Assembly (NCBI GenBank): GCA_032718475.1
Contig: JAUCBJ010001978.1
Coordinates: 48,142-112,141 of the forward strand
Source: Nemertoderma westbladi
Lineage: Eukaryota > Xenacoelomorpha > Nemertodermatida > Nemertodermatidae
DNA: 64,000 bases
Reading direction: 5' to 3'
The notes under the pieces were generated by a model. The model was not told the origin of the DNA. It worked only from the letters and a program-made list of their open reading frames with translations, and made no database searches. Each line of letters begins with the position of its first letter. The first letter of the stretch is position 1. Positions 1 through 13,800 of the stretch are shown in pieces. The translations under genes and the position numbers were made by a program.

Positions 1-838
1 GTACGCAGACTAAGTCTTACCTTGGCCACAATAAGGCGGTGATCACTGGAGAAGGGTCGAAGTGTAAATGCATTACAGTCTTGTATAGAGCTCTTGTATT
101 TCCTACGAAACAGATTATGGTCTATCTGGGACTTGTGACCACTGGGTCCACTATGAGTCCGTAGCTTTCCAGTTCGCTTCTTGAACTGTGTTCCAGCCGA
201 AAACAATCCATTTCCAGAGATAAAATCCTGAAGATGGACGGAATTTCGGTTAACACTATTGCTATAGACCCAGGGCGATGTAGGTGATTGATACAGACTT
301 GCATTAAAGTCTCCCAGGAATGTTAAAAATGCATGCTGATCCACTCCATCAGTAGCTGCTTGTAGATTGTGGTAGAAATTTTCTACCTCCTCTACAGGGA
401 CAACACTAGTTGGAGAGTAGCACACAATCAGAACCACCTTATGAAACTTCTTAGCCAGTCTTCCAGAACATGAGAAGTGGCAATGGATGATGCGGTTAGA
501 GATTTGGTCTATTTTGTCCAATGCTGCATGTGCAGTTGGATTCATCAATAGACCAATACCACCATTGCCACTATCATCTGCTGAAGCGAGGGCGAGTCGC
601 CAACCGCCCCCCCATGTCCTTATTCAGAACCTCATCAGTCTGTCCTGTCTGCATTCGGTGCTCTTGAACACTCACTGTGCTAAGAGAAAGCTTATCTGCC
701 AAGGCAGTCAGCTCACCTTGTCGCATTGGGGACCCGAGTGTTAGGGTGTTTACTGAGGCTAGTCTAGTGACTTGCCTCAGATTCACCAATGGCTTTGTTG
801 GTCGGGGTGGAACATGAGAGTAGCCTCCAACTCCAGGA
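1..838 (-). mobile_element. LINE endonuclease-domain fragment, cut by left edge
   Basis: Read on the minus strand, this encodes an APE-type endonuclease domain of a non-LTR retrotransposon. In order I see VQEHRM (the glutamate-containing QEHR motif), then GIGLLMNP, then FLGDFNA (the GDFNA motif), then QIDHNLF, and finally SDHRLIVAKV near position 20. These are the usual landmarks of this nuclease, which nicks target DNA to prime reverse transcription. The domain runs off the left edge, so the reverse transcriptase would lie outside. The reading frame shifts near 595-610, at a run of seven G on the coding strand, so this copy is broken or the run is miscounted. The style of the domain fits the reverse transcriptase at 39768-41146, but I cannot show that they are the same family. 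Confidence 0.8.
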
Positions 839-1740
839 CTGGTACCCGTACCAGTACCAAGAACAACAGGTTTGGTAATGCTTCAACCAAATAAATTACT
901 CGCTCCATGCATGAATATTATAATATTATTATGTAACCAATTAATTTATAATAATTATAAAATTTAAGTTAACATTTCAAACCATCAATGTCATTTCTCT
1001 AATAGGGTTGGTGCGCGAAAAAATTGTTGGGCTAGAAACAATTGAATAAGGGGTAACAAGGTGCCCTGAATCGAGTCGTGGTGGGGTGTGTTTTTTGTAA
1101 AAACACGTGGATACGGTCTAAATGGCGGGTTTAAGTAAGAGCGGGAAGCCAATTTTCAAAATCGGCTGTGATTGGATGCTACATTTTTGACGTCATTACG
1201 CAGTGCTCTGATAATTTCTTATCTTGGTTTCTATGGAGAGAGATTCGAATTATCCATAATATTATGTATTTAGATAAAATTCTTAAAACAAACAATTCAG
1301 AAACACAAAATCAGTTGAATTTAAAGATATAATTTAGAATATACATGCAAAACTCGTGCAAAGGGGTGTTAACGTTCACATGTTTCGCGTATTTTGTTGA
1401 AGTTAACACCTAGTACGTATAAATATTCCTATGTTTATAATACACAACGGCTGACATGCGGTTACAGTTTGGGTTTCATTTTTTCTCGAAATTGCTGTTA
1501 TTTACCTCAACATTCACCTGGAGATTGTAAAATCTTCACCCACCCACCCCCCCCGACCCCCTCCTACCAACATGCTATTAACGTGCAACTCAAACATACC
1601 AATGCAACTAACCTCTGTGGAATATTTCTGTTTAAATTTCTGAAAATCCCTGGATGTCTAAACACATGAAAAATAAAATCATATCCCAAAATAAACCAAC
1701 ATTATCATAAAGTAAAATAAATAAAATGACATCGTATTAA
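839..1740. other. Unannotated AT-rich stretch
   Basis: No gene is supported here. An open frame of 91 codons at 1394-1669 has no recognisable domain and runs through a C-rich tract. If the ANKRD42-like gene continues past the 16-kb array, a terminal exon could lie in this direction, but I recognise none. Confidence 0.4.
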
Positions 1741-1822
1741 CTTTATTCAACGTTAAGCAATGTATAAACGGGATCATTAACTTTATTCACCATGACGCAA
1801 TGTTTATATAAACGGGATGAAA
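1741..1822. repeat. Two-copy tandem repeat of about 45 bp
   Basis: Two adjacent diverged copies start with TTTATTCA and end with ATAAACGGGAT. They sit immediately before the long minisatellite. Confidence 0.6.
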
Positions 1823-4800
1823 CCTAGCTGCAACCTCTATCGCCGCCCACTAACCCTAGCAGCAACCTCTATCGCCGCCCACTAACCCTAGCTGCAACCT
1901 CTATCGCCGCCCACTAACCCTAGCAGCAACCTCTATCGCCGCCCACTAACCCTAGCTGCAACCTCTATCGCCGCCCACTAACCCTAGCTGCAACCTCTAT
2001 CGCCGCCCACTAACCCTAGCTGCAACCTCTATCGCCGCCCACTAACCCTAGCAGCAACCTCTATCGCCGCCCACTAACCCTAGCAGCAACCTCTATCGCC
2101 GCCCACTAACCCTAGCTGCAACCTCTATCGCCGCCCACTGACACTAGCTGCAACCTCTATCGCCGTCCACTAACCCTAGCTGCAACCTCTATCGCCGCCC
2201 ACTAACCCTCAACCTCTATCGCCGCCCACTAACCCTAGCTGCAACATCTATCGCCGCCCACTAACCCTAGCTGCAACCTCTATCGCCGCCCACTAACCCT
2301 CAACCTCTATCGCCGTCCACTAACCCTCAACCTCTATCTCCGCCCACTAACCCTAGCTGCAACCTCTATCGCCGCCCACTAACCCTAGCTGCAACCTCTA
2401 TCGCCGCCCACTAACCCTAGCTGCAACCTCTATCGCCGCCCACTAACCCTAGCTGCAACCTCTATCGCCGTCCACTAACCCTAGCTGCAACCTCTATCGC
2501 CGCCCACTAACCCTCAACCTCTATCTCCACCCACTAACCCTAGCTGCAACCTCTATCGCCGCCCACTAACCCTAGCTGCAACCTCTATCGCCGCCCACTA
2601 ACCCTAGCTGCAACCTCTATCGCCGCCCACTAACCCTAGGCTGAAACCTCTATCGCCGCCCACTAACCCTAGCTGCAACCTCTATCGCCGCCCACTAACC
2701 CTAGCAGCAACCTCTATCGCCGCCCACTAACCCTAGCTGCAACCTCTATCGCCGCCCACTAACCCTCAACCTCTATCGCCGTCCACTAACCCTCAACCTC
2801 TATCTCCGCCCACTAACCCTAGCTGCAACCTCTATCGCCGCCCACTAACCCTAGCTGCAACCTCTATCGCCGCCCACTAACCCTAGCTGCAACCTCTATC
2901 GCCGCCCACTAACCCTAGCTGCAACCTCTATCGCTGCCCACTAACCCTCAACCTCTATCGCCGTCCACTAACCCTCAACCTCTATCTCCGCCCACTAACC
3001 CTAGCTGCAACCTCTATCGCCGCCCACTAACCCTAACAGCAACCTCTATCGCCGCCCACTAACCCTAGCTGCAACCTCTATCGCCGCCCACTAACCCTCA
3101 ACCTCTATCGCCGTCCACTAACCCTCAACCTCTATCTCCGCCCACTAACCCTAGCTGCAACCTCTATCGCCGCCCACTAACCCTAGCTGCAACCTCTATC
3201 GCCGCCCACTAACCCTAGCTGCAACCTCTATCGCCGCCCACTAACCCTAGCTGCAACCTCTATCGCCGCCCACTAACCCTAGCTGCAACCTCTATCGCCG
3301 CCCACTAACCCTAGCTGCAACCTCTATCGCCGCCCACTAACCCTAGCTGAAACCTCTATCGCCGTCCACTAACCCTCGACCTCTATCGCCGCCCACTAAC
3401 CCTCGACCTCTATCGCCGCCCACTAACCCTAGCTGCAACCTCTATCGCCGCCCACTAACCCTAGCAGCAACCTCTATCGCCGCCCACTAACCCTAGCTGA
3501 AACCTCTATCGCCGTCCACTAACCCTCAACCTCTATCGCCGCCCACGAACCCTAGGCAGCAACCTCTATCGCCGCCCACTAACCCTCAACCTCTATCGCC
3601 GCCCACTAACCCTAGCTGCAACCTCTATCGCCGCCCACTAACCCTCAACCTCTATCTCCGCCCACTAACCCTAGCTGCAACCTCTATCGCCGTCCACTAA
3701 CCCTAGCTGCAACCTCTATCGCCGCCCACTAACCCTAGCTGCAACCTCTATCGCCGCCCACTAACCCTAGCTGCAACCTCTATCGCCGCCCACTAACCCT
3801 AGCAGCAACCTCTATCGCCGCCCACTAACCCTAGCAGCAACCTCTATCGCCGCCCACTAACCCTCAACCTCTATCGCCGCCCACTAACCATAGCTGCAAC
3901 CTCTATCGCCGCCCACTAACCATAGCTGCAACCTCTATCGCCGCCCACTAACCCTCAACCTCTATCACCGTCCACTAACCCTAGGCTGCAACCTCTATCG
4001 CCGCCCACTAACCCTAGCTGCAACCTCTATCGCCGCCCACTAACCCTAGCAGCAACCTCTATCGCCGCCCACTAACCCTAGCAGCAACCTCTATCGCCGC
4101 CCACTAACCCTAGCTGCAACCTCTATCGCCGCCCACTAACCCTAGCAGCAACCTCTATCGCCGCCCACTAACCCTTGCTGCAACCTCTATCGCCGCCCAC
4201 TAACCCTAGGCTGCAACCTCTATCGCCGTCCACTAACCCTCAACCTCTATCGCCGTCCACTAACCCTCAACCTCTATCGCCGTCCACTAACCCTAGCAGC
4301 AACCTCTATCGCCGCCCACTAACCCTAGCTGCAACCTCTATCGCCGCCCACTAACCCTAGCTGCAACCTCTATCGCCGCCCACTAACCCTAGCTGCAACC
4401 TCTATCGCCGCCCACTAACCATAGCTGCAACCTCTATCGCCGTCCACTAACCCTCAACCTCTATCGCCGTCCACTAACCCTCAACCTCTATCGCCGCCCA
4501 CTAACCATAGCTGCAACCTATATCGCCGTCCACTAACCCTCGACCTCTATCGCCGCCCACTAACCCTAGCTGCAACCTCTATCGCCGCCCACTAACCCTC
4601 AACCTCTATCGCCGCCCACTAACCCTAGCTGCAACCTCTATCGCCGCCCACTAACCCTCAACCTCTATCTCCGCCCACTAACCCTAGCTGCAACCTCTAT
4701 CGCCGTCCACTAACCCTAGCTGCAACCTCTATCGCCGCCCACTAACCCTAGCTGCAACCTCTATCGCCGCCCACTAACCCTAGCTGCAACCTCTATCGCC

Positions 4801-7800
4801 GCCCACTAACCCTAGCAGCAACCTCTATCGCCGCCCACTAACCCTAGCAGCAACCTCTATCGCCGCCCACTAACCCTCAACCTCTATCGCCGCCCACTAA
4901 CCATAGCTGCAACCTCTATCGCCGCCCACTAACCATAGCTGCAACCTCTATCGCCGCCCACTAACCCTCAACCTCTATCACCGTCCACTAACCCTAGGCT
5001 GCAACCTCTATCGCCGCCCACTAACCCTAGCTGCAACCTCTATCGCCGCCCACTAACCCTAGCAGCAACCTCTATCGCCGCCCACTAACCCTAGCAGCAA
5101 CCTCTATCGCCGCCCACTAACCCTAGCTGCAACCTCTATCGCCGCCCACTAACCCTAGCAGCAACCTCTATCGCCGCCCACTAACCCTTGCTGCAACCTC
5201 TATCGCCGCCCACTAACCCTAGGCTGCAACCTCTATCGCCGTCCACTAACCCTCAACCTCTATCGCCGTCCACTAACCCTCAACCTCTATCGCCGTCCAC
5301 TAACCCTAGCAGCAACCTCTATCGCCGCCCACTAACCCTAGCTGCAACCTCTATCGCCGCCCACTAACCCTAGCTGCAACCTCTATCGCCGCCCACTAAC
5401 CCTAGCTGCAACCTCTATCGCCGCCCACTAACCATAGCTGCAACCTCTATCGCCGTCCACTAACCCTCAACCTCTATCGCCGTCCACTAACCCTCAACCT
5501 CTATCGCCGCCCACTAACCATAGCTGCAACCTATATCGCCGTCCACTAACCCTCGACCTCTATCGCCGCCCACTAACCCTAGCTGCAACCTCTATCGCCG
5601 CCCACTAACCCTAGCTGCAACCTCTATCGCCGCCCACTAACCCTCAACCTCTATCGCCGCCCACTAACCCTCAACCTCTATTGCCGCCCACTAACTCTAG
5701 GCTGCAACCTCTATCGCCGCCCACTAACCCTAGGCTGCAACCTCTATCGCCGCCCACTAACCCTAGCTGCAACCTCTATCGCCGCCCACTAACCCTCACC
5801 CTCTATCGCCGTCCACTAACCCTCAACCTCTATCGCCGTCCACTAACCCTCAACCTCTATCGCCGCCCACTAACCCTAGCAGCAACCTCTATCGCCGCCC
5901 ACTAACCCTAGCTGCAACCTCTATCGCCGCCCACTAACCCTCAACCTCTATCGCCGCCCACTAACCCTCAACCTCTATTGCCGCCCACTAACTCTAGGCT
6001 GCAACCTCTATCGCCGCCCACTAACCCTAGGCTGCAACCTCTATCGCCGCCCACTAACCCTAGCTGCAACCTCTATCGCCGCCCACTAACCCTCAACCTC
6101 TATCGCCGTCCACTAACCCTCAACCTCTATCGCCGCCCACTAACCATAGCTGCAACCTATATCGCCGTCCACTAACCCTCGACCTCTATCGCCGCCCACT
6201 AACCCTAGCTGCAACCTCTATCGCCGCCCACTAACCCTCAACCTCTATCGCCGCCCACTAACCCTCAACCTCTATTGCCGCCCACTAACTCTAGGCTGCA
6301 ACCTCTATCGCCGCCCACTAACCCTAGGCTGCAACCTATATCGCCGCCCACTAACCCTAGCTGCAACCTCTATCGCCGTCCACTAACCCTAGCTGCAACC
6401 TCTATCGCCACCCACTAACCATAGCTGCAACCTCTATCGCCGCCCACTAACCCTAGGCTGCAACCTATATCGCCGCCAACCAACCCTAGCTGCAACCTCT
6501 ATCGCCGTCCACTAACCCTAGCTGCAACCTCTATCGCCGTCCACTAACCCTAGCTGCAACCTCTATCGCCGTCCACTAACCCTAGCTGCAACCTCTATCG
6601 CCGCCCACTAACCCTAGCTGCAACCTCTATCGCCGCCCACTAACCCTAGCTGCAACCTCTATCGCCGTCCACTAACCCTAGCTGCAACCTCTATCGCCGC
6701 CCACTAACCCTAGCTGCAACCTCTATCGCCGTCCACTAACCCTAGCTGCAACCTCTATCGCCACCCACTAACCCTAGCTGCAACCTCTATCGCCGTCCAC
6801 TAACCCTAGCTGCAACCTCTATCGCCGTCCACTAACCCTAGCTGCAACCTCTATCGCCGTCCACTAACCCTAGCTGCAACCTCTATCGCCGTCCACTAAC
6901 CCTAGCTGCAACCTCTATCGCCGTCCACTAACCCTAGCTGCAACCTCTATCGCCGTCCACTAACCCTAGCTGCAACCTCTATCGCCGCCCACTAACCCTA
7001 GCTGCAACCTCTATCGCCGTCCACTAACCCTAGCTGCAACCTCTATCGCCACCCACTAACCATAGCTGCAACCTCTATCGCCGCCCACTAACCCTAGGCT
7101 GCAACCTATATCGCCGCCCACTAACCCTAGCTGCAACCTCTATCGCCGTCCACTAACCCTAGCTGCAACCTCTATCGCCGTCCACTAACCCTAGCTGCAA
7201 CCTCTATCGCCGCCCACTAACCCTAGCTGCAACCTCTATCGCCGCCCACTAACCATAGCTGCAACCTATATCGCCGCCCACTAACCCTCGACCTCTATCG
7301 CCGCCCACTAACCCTAGCAGCAACCTCTATCGCCGCCCACTAACCCTAGCAGCAACCTCTATCGCCGCCCACTAACCCTAGCTGCAACCTCTATCGCCGC
7401 CCACTAACCCTTGCTGCAACCTCTATCGCCGCCCACTAACCATAGCTGCAACCTCTATAGCCGCCCACTAACCCTAGGCTGCAACCTCTATCGCCGTCCA
7501 CTAACCCTAGCAGCAACCTCTATCGCCGTCCACTAACCCTAGCTGCAACCTCTATCGCCGTCCACTAACCCTAGCAGCAACCTCTATTGCCGCCCACTAA
7601 CCCTAGCTGCAACCTCTATCGCCGTCCACTAACCCTCAACCTCTATCTCCGCCCACTAACCATAGCTGCAACCTCTATCGCCGCCCACTAACCCTAGCTG
7701 CAACCTCTATCACCGCCCACTAACCCTAGCTGCAACCTCTATCGCCGCCCACTAACCCTCAACCTCTATCTCCGCCCACTAACCCTAGCTGCAACCTCTA

Positions 7801-10800
7801 TCGCCGCCCACTAACCATAGCTGCAACCTCTATCGCCGCCCACTAACCCTTGCTGCAACCTCTATCGCCGCCCACTAACCCTAGCTGCAACCTCTATCGC
7901 CGCCCACTAACCCTCAACCTCTATCGCCGCCCACTAACCCTAGCTGCAACCTCTATCGCCGCCCACTAACCCTAGCTGCAACCTCTATCGCCGTCCACTA
8001 ACCCTCAACCTCTATCGCCGTCCACTAACCCTAGCTGCAACCTCTATCGCCGCCCACTAACCCTAGCTACAACCTCTATCGCCGCCCACTAACCCTAGCT
8101 GCAACCTCTATCGCCGTCCACTAACCCTAGCTGCAACCTCTATCGCCGCCCACTAACCCTCAACCTCTATCGCCGCCCACTAACCCTAGCTGCAACCTCT
8201 ATCGCCGCCCACTAACCCTAGCTGCAACCTCTATCGCCGTCCACTAACCCTCAACCTCTATCGCCGTCCACTAACCCTAGCTGCAACCTCTATCGCCGCC
8301 CACTAACCCTAGCTACAACCTCTATCGCCGCCCACTAACCTTAGCTGCAACCTCTATCGCCGCCCACTAACCATAGCTGCAACCTCTATCGCCGCCCACT
8401 AACCCTTGCTGCAACCTCTATCCCCGCCCACTAACCCTAGCTGCAACCTCTATCGCCGCCCACTAACCCTCAACCTCTATCGCCGCCCACTAACCCTAGC
8501 TGCAACCTCTATCGCCGCCCACTAACCCTAGCTGCAACCTCTATCGCCGTCCACTAACCCTCAACCTCTATCGCCGTCCACTATCCCTAGCTGCAACCTC
8601 TATCGCCGCCCACTAACCCTAGCTACAACCTCTATCGCCGCCCACTAACCCTAGCTGCAACCTCTATCGCCGTCCACTAACCCTAGCTGCAACCTCTATC
8701 GCCGCCCATTAACCCTCAACCTCTATCGCCGCCCACTAACCCTAGCTGCAACCTCTATCGCCGCCCACTAACCCTAGCTGCAACCTCTATCGCCGTCCAC
8801 TAACCCTCAACCTCTATCGCCGTCCACTAACCCTAGCTGCAACCTCTATCGCCGCCCACTAACCCTAGCTACAACCTCTATCGCCGCCCACTAACCCTAG
8901 CTGCAACCTCTATCGCCGCCCACTAACCATAGCTGCAACCTATATCGCCGTCCACTAACCCTCAACCTCTATCGCCGCCCACTAACCCTAGCTGCAACCT
9001 CTATCGCCGCCCACTAACCCTCAACCTCTATCGCCGCCCACTAACCCTAGCTGCAACCTCTATCGCCGCCCACTAACCCTAGCTGCAACCTCTATCGCCG
9101 TCCACTAACCCTCAACCTCTATCGCCGTCCACTAACCCTAGCTGCAACCTCTATCGCCGCCCACTAACCCTAGCTACAACCTCTATCGCCGCCCACTAAC
9201 CCTAGCTGCAACCTCTATCGCCGCCCACTAACCATAGCTGCAACCTATATCGCCGTCCACTAACCCTCAACCTCTATCTCCGCCCACTAACCATAGCTGC
9301 AACCTCTATCGCCGCCCACTAACCCTAGCTGCAACCTCTATCACCTCCCACTAACCCTAGCTGCAACCTCTATCGCCGCCCACTAACCCTCAACCTCTAT
9401 CTCCGCCCACTAACCCTAGCTGCAACCTCTATCGCCGCCCACTAACCATAGCTGCAACCTCTATCGCCGCCCACTAACCCTTGCTGCAACCTCTATCGCC
9501 GCCCACTAACCCTAGCTGCAACCTCTATCGCCGCCCACTAACCCTCAACCTCTATCGCCGCCCACTAACCCTAGCAGCAACCTCTATCGCCGCCCACTAA
9601 CCCTTGCTGCAACCTCTATCGCCGCCCACTAACCATAGCTGCAACCTCTATCGCCGCCCACTAACCCTAGCTGCAACCTCTATCGCCGCCCACTAACCCT
9701 AGCTGCAACCTCTATCGCCGCCCACTAACCCTCAACCTCTATCGCCGCCCACTAACCCTAGCTGCAACGTCTATAGCCGTCCACTAACCCTAGCTGCAAC
9801 CTCTATCGCCGCCCACTAACCCTCAACCTCTATCGCCGTCCACTAACCCTCAACCTCTATCTCCGCCCACTAACCCTAGCTGCAACCTCTATCGCCGCCC
9901 ACTAACCCTAGCAGCAACCTCTATCGCCGCCCACTAACCCTAGCAGCAACCTCTATCGCCGACCACTAACCCTAGCTGCAACCTCTATCGCCGCCCACTA
10001 ACCCTAGCTGCAACCTCTATCGCCGCCCACTAACCCTAGCTGCAACCTCTATCGCCGCCCACTAACCATAGCTGCAACCTATATCGCCGTCCACTAACCC
10101 TCAACCTCTATCGCCGCCCACTAACCCTAGCTGCAACCTCTATCGCCGCCCACTAACCCTCAACCTCTATCGCCGCCCACTAACCCTAGCTGCAACCTCT
10201 ATCGCCGCCCACTAACCCTAGCTGCAACCTCTATCGCCGTCCACTAACCCTCAACCTCTATCGCCGTCCACTAACCCTAGCTGCAACCTCTATCGCCGCC
10301 CACTAACCCTAGCTACAACCTCTATCGCCGCCCACTAACCCTAGCTGCAACCTCTATCGCCGCCCACTAACCATAGCTGCAACCTATATCGCCGTCCACT
10401 AACCCTCAACCTCTATCTCCGCCCACTAACCATAGCTGCAACCTCTATCGCCGCCCACTAACCCTAGCTGCAACCTCTATCACCTCCCACTAACCCTAGC
10501 TGCAACCTCTATCGCCGCCCACTAACCCTCAACCTCTATCTCCGCCCACTAACCCTAGCTGCAACCTCTATCGCCGCCCACTAACCATAGCTGCAACCTC
10601 TATCGCCGCCCACTAACCCTTGCTGCAACCTCTATCGCCGCCCACTAACCCTAGCTGCAACCTCTATCGCCGCCCACTAACCCTCAACCTCTATCGCCGC
10701 CCACTAACCCTAGCAGCAACCTCTATCGCCGCCCACTAACCCTTGCTGCAACCTCTATCGCCGCCCACTAACCATAGCTGCAACCTCTATCGCCGCCCAC

Positions 10801-13800
10801 TAACCCTAGCTGCAACCTCTATCGCCGCCCACTAACCCTAGCTGCAACCTCTATCGCCGCCCACTAACCCTCAACCTCTATCGCCGCCCACTAACCCTAG
10901 CTGCAACGTCTATCGCCGTCCACTAACCCTAGCTGCAACCTCTATCGCCGCCCACTAACCCTCAACCTCTATCGCCGTCCACTAACCCTCAACCTCTATC
11001 TCCGCCCACTAACCCTAGCTGCAACCTCTATCGCCGCCCACTAACCCTAGCAGCAACCTCTATCGCCGACCACTAACCCTAGCTGCAACCTCTATCGCCG
11101 CCCACTAACCCTAGCTGCAACCTCTATCGCCGCCCACTAACCCTAGCTGCAACCTCTATCGCCGCCCACTAACCCTAGCTGCAACCTATATCGCCGCCCA
11201 CTAACCCTAGCTGCAACCTCTATCGCCGCCCACTAACCCTAGCAGCAACCTCTATCGCCGACCACTAACCCTAGCTGCAACCTCTATCGCCGCCCACTAA
11301 CCCTAGCTGCAACCTCTATCGCCGCCCACTAACCCTAGCTGCAACCTCTATCGCCGTCCACTAACCATAGCAGCAACCTCTATCGCCGCCCACTAACCCT
11401 AGCTGAAACCTCTATCGCCGTCCACTAACCCTCAACCTCTATCGCCGCCCACTAACCCTAGCAGCAACCTCTATCGCCGCCCACTAACCCTAGCTGCAAC
11501 CTCTATCGCCGCCCACTAACCCTAGGCTGAAACCTCTATCGCCGCCCACTAACCATAGCTGCAACCTCTATCGCCGCCCACTAACCCTCAACCTCTATCA
11601 CCGTCCACTAACCCTAGGCTGCAACCTCTATCGCCGCCCACTAACCCTAGCTGCAACCTCTATCGCCGCCCACTAACCCTAGCAGCAACCTCTATCGCCG
11701 CCCACTAACCCTAGCAGCAACCTCTATCGCCGCCCACTAACCCTAGCTGCAACCTCTATCGCCGCCCACTAACCCTAGCAGCAATCTCTATCGCCGCCCA
11801 CTAACCCTAGCAGCAACCTCTATCGCCGCCCACTAACCCTAGCTACAACCTCTATCGCCGCCCACTAACCCTAGCTGCAACCTCTATCGCCGTCCACTAA
11901 CCCTAGCTGCAACCTCTATCGCCGCCCACTAACCCTAGCTGCAACCTCTATCGCCGCCCACTAACCCTAGCTGCAACCTCTATCGCCGCCCACTAACCCT
12001 AGCTGCAACCTCTATCGCCGTCCACTAACCCTAGCTGCAACCTCTATCGCCGTCCACTAACCCTAGCAGCAACCTCTATCGCCGCCCACTAACCCTCAAC
12101 CTCTATCGCCGTCCACTAACCCTCAACCTCTATCGCCGCCCACTAACCCTAGCTGCAACCTCTATCGCCGCCCACTGACACTAGCTGCAACCTCTATCGC
12201 CGTCCACTAACCCTAGCTGCAACCTCTATCGCCGCCCACTAACCCCCAACCTCTATCGCCGCCCACTAACCCTAGCAGCAACCTCTATCGCCGCCCACTA
12301 ACCCTAGCTGCAACCTCTATTGTCTCCCACTAACCCTAGCTGCAACCTCTATCGCCGCCCACTAACCCTAGCTGCAACCTCTATCGCCGTCCACTAACCC
12401 TAGTTGCAATCTCTATCGCCGCCCACTAACCCTAGCTGCAACCTCTATCGCCGCCCACTAACCCTAGCTGCAACCTCTATCGCCGCCCACTAACCCTAGC
12501 AGCAATCTCTATCGCCGCCCACTAACCCTAGCTGCAACCTCTATCGCCGCCCACTAACCCTAGCTGCAACCTCTATCGCCGCCCACTAACCCTAGCAGCA
12601 ACCTCTATCGCCGCCCACTAACCCTAGCTGCAACCTCTATCGCCGCCCACTAACCCTAGCAGCAACCTCTATCGCCGCCCACTAACCCTAGCTGCAACCT
12701 CTATCGCCGCCCACTAACCCTAGCTGCAACCTCTATCGCCGCCCACTAACCCTAGCTGCAACCTCTATCGCCGCCCACTAACCCTAGCAGCAACCTCTAT
12801 CGCCGCCCACTAACCCTAGCTGCAACCTCTATCGCCGCCCACTAACCCTCAACCTCTATCGCCGCCCACTAACCCTAGCAGCAACCTCTATCGCCGCCCA
12901 CTAACCCTAGCTGCAACCTCTATCGCCGCCCACTAACCCTAGCTGCAACCTCTATCGCCGCCCACTAACCCTAGCAGCAACCTCTATCGCCGCCCACTAA
13001 CCCTAGCTGCAACCTCTATCGCCGCCCACTAACCCTCAACCTCTATCGCCGCCCACTAACCCTAGCTGCAACCTCTATCGCCGCCCACTAACCCTGGCTG
13101 CAACCTCTATCGCCGCCCACTAACCCTAGCAGCAACCTCTATCGCCGCCCACTAACCCTAGCTGCAACGTCTATTGCCGTCCACTAACCCTAGGCTGAAA
13201 CCTCTATCGCCGCCCACTAACCCTAGCTGCAACCTCTATCGCCGCCCACTAACCCTAGCAGCAACCTCTATCGCCGCCCACTAACCCTAGCTGCAACCTC
13301 TATCGCCGCCCACTAACCCTAGCAGCAACCTCTATCGCCGCCCACGAACCCTAGCTGCAACCTCTATCGCCGCCCACTAACCCTAGCAGCAACCTCTATC
13401 GCCGTCTACTAACCCTAGCTGCAACCTCTATCGCCGCCCACTAACCCTAGCTGCAACCTCTATCGCCGCCCACTAACCCTAGCAGCAACCTCTATCGCCG
13501 CCCACTAACCCTAGCTGCAACCTCTATCGCCGCCCACTAACCCTGGCTGCAACCTCTATCGCCGCCCACTAACCCTAGCTGCAACCTCTATCGCCGCCCA
13601 CTAACCCTAGCAGCAACCTCTATCGCCGCCCACTAACCCTAGCTGCAACCTCTATCGCCGCCCACTAACCCTAGCAGCAACCTCTATCGCCGCCCACTAA
13701 CCCTAGCAGCAACCTCTATCGCCGCCCACTAACCCTAGCTGCAACCTCTATCGCCGCCCACTAACCCTCAACCTCTATCGCCGCCCACTAACCCTCAACC

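Noticed and set aside
1394-1669. A 91-codon frame as a possible terminal gene or exon
   Set aside because: Composition is C-rich and repetitive in the middle, with no domain, splice or start context to support it.
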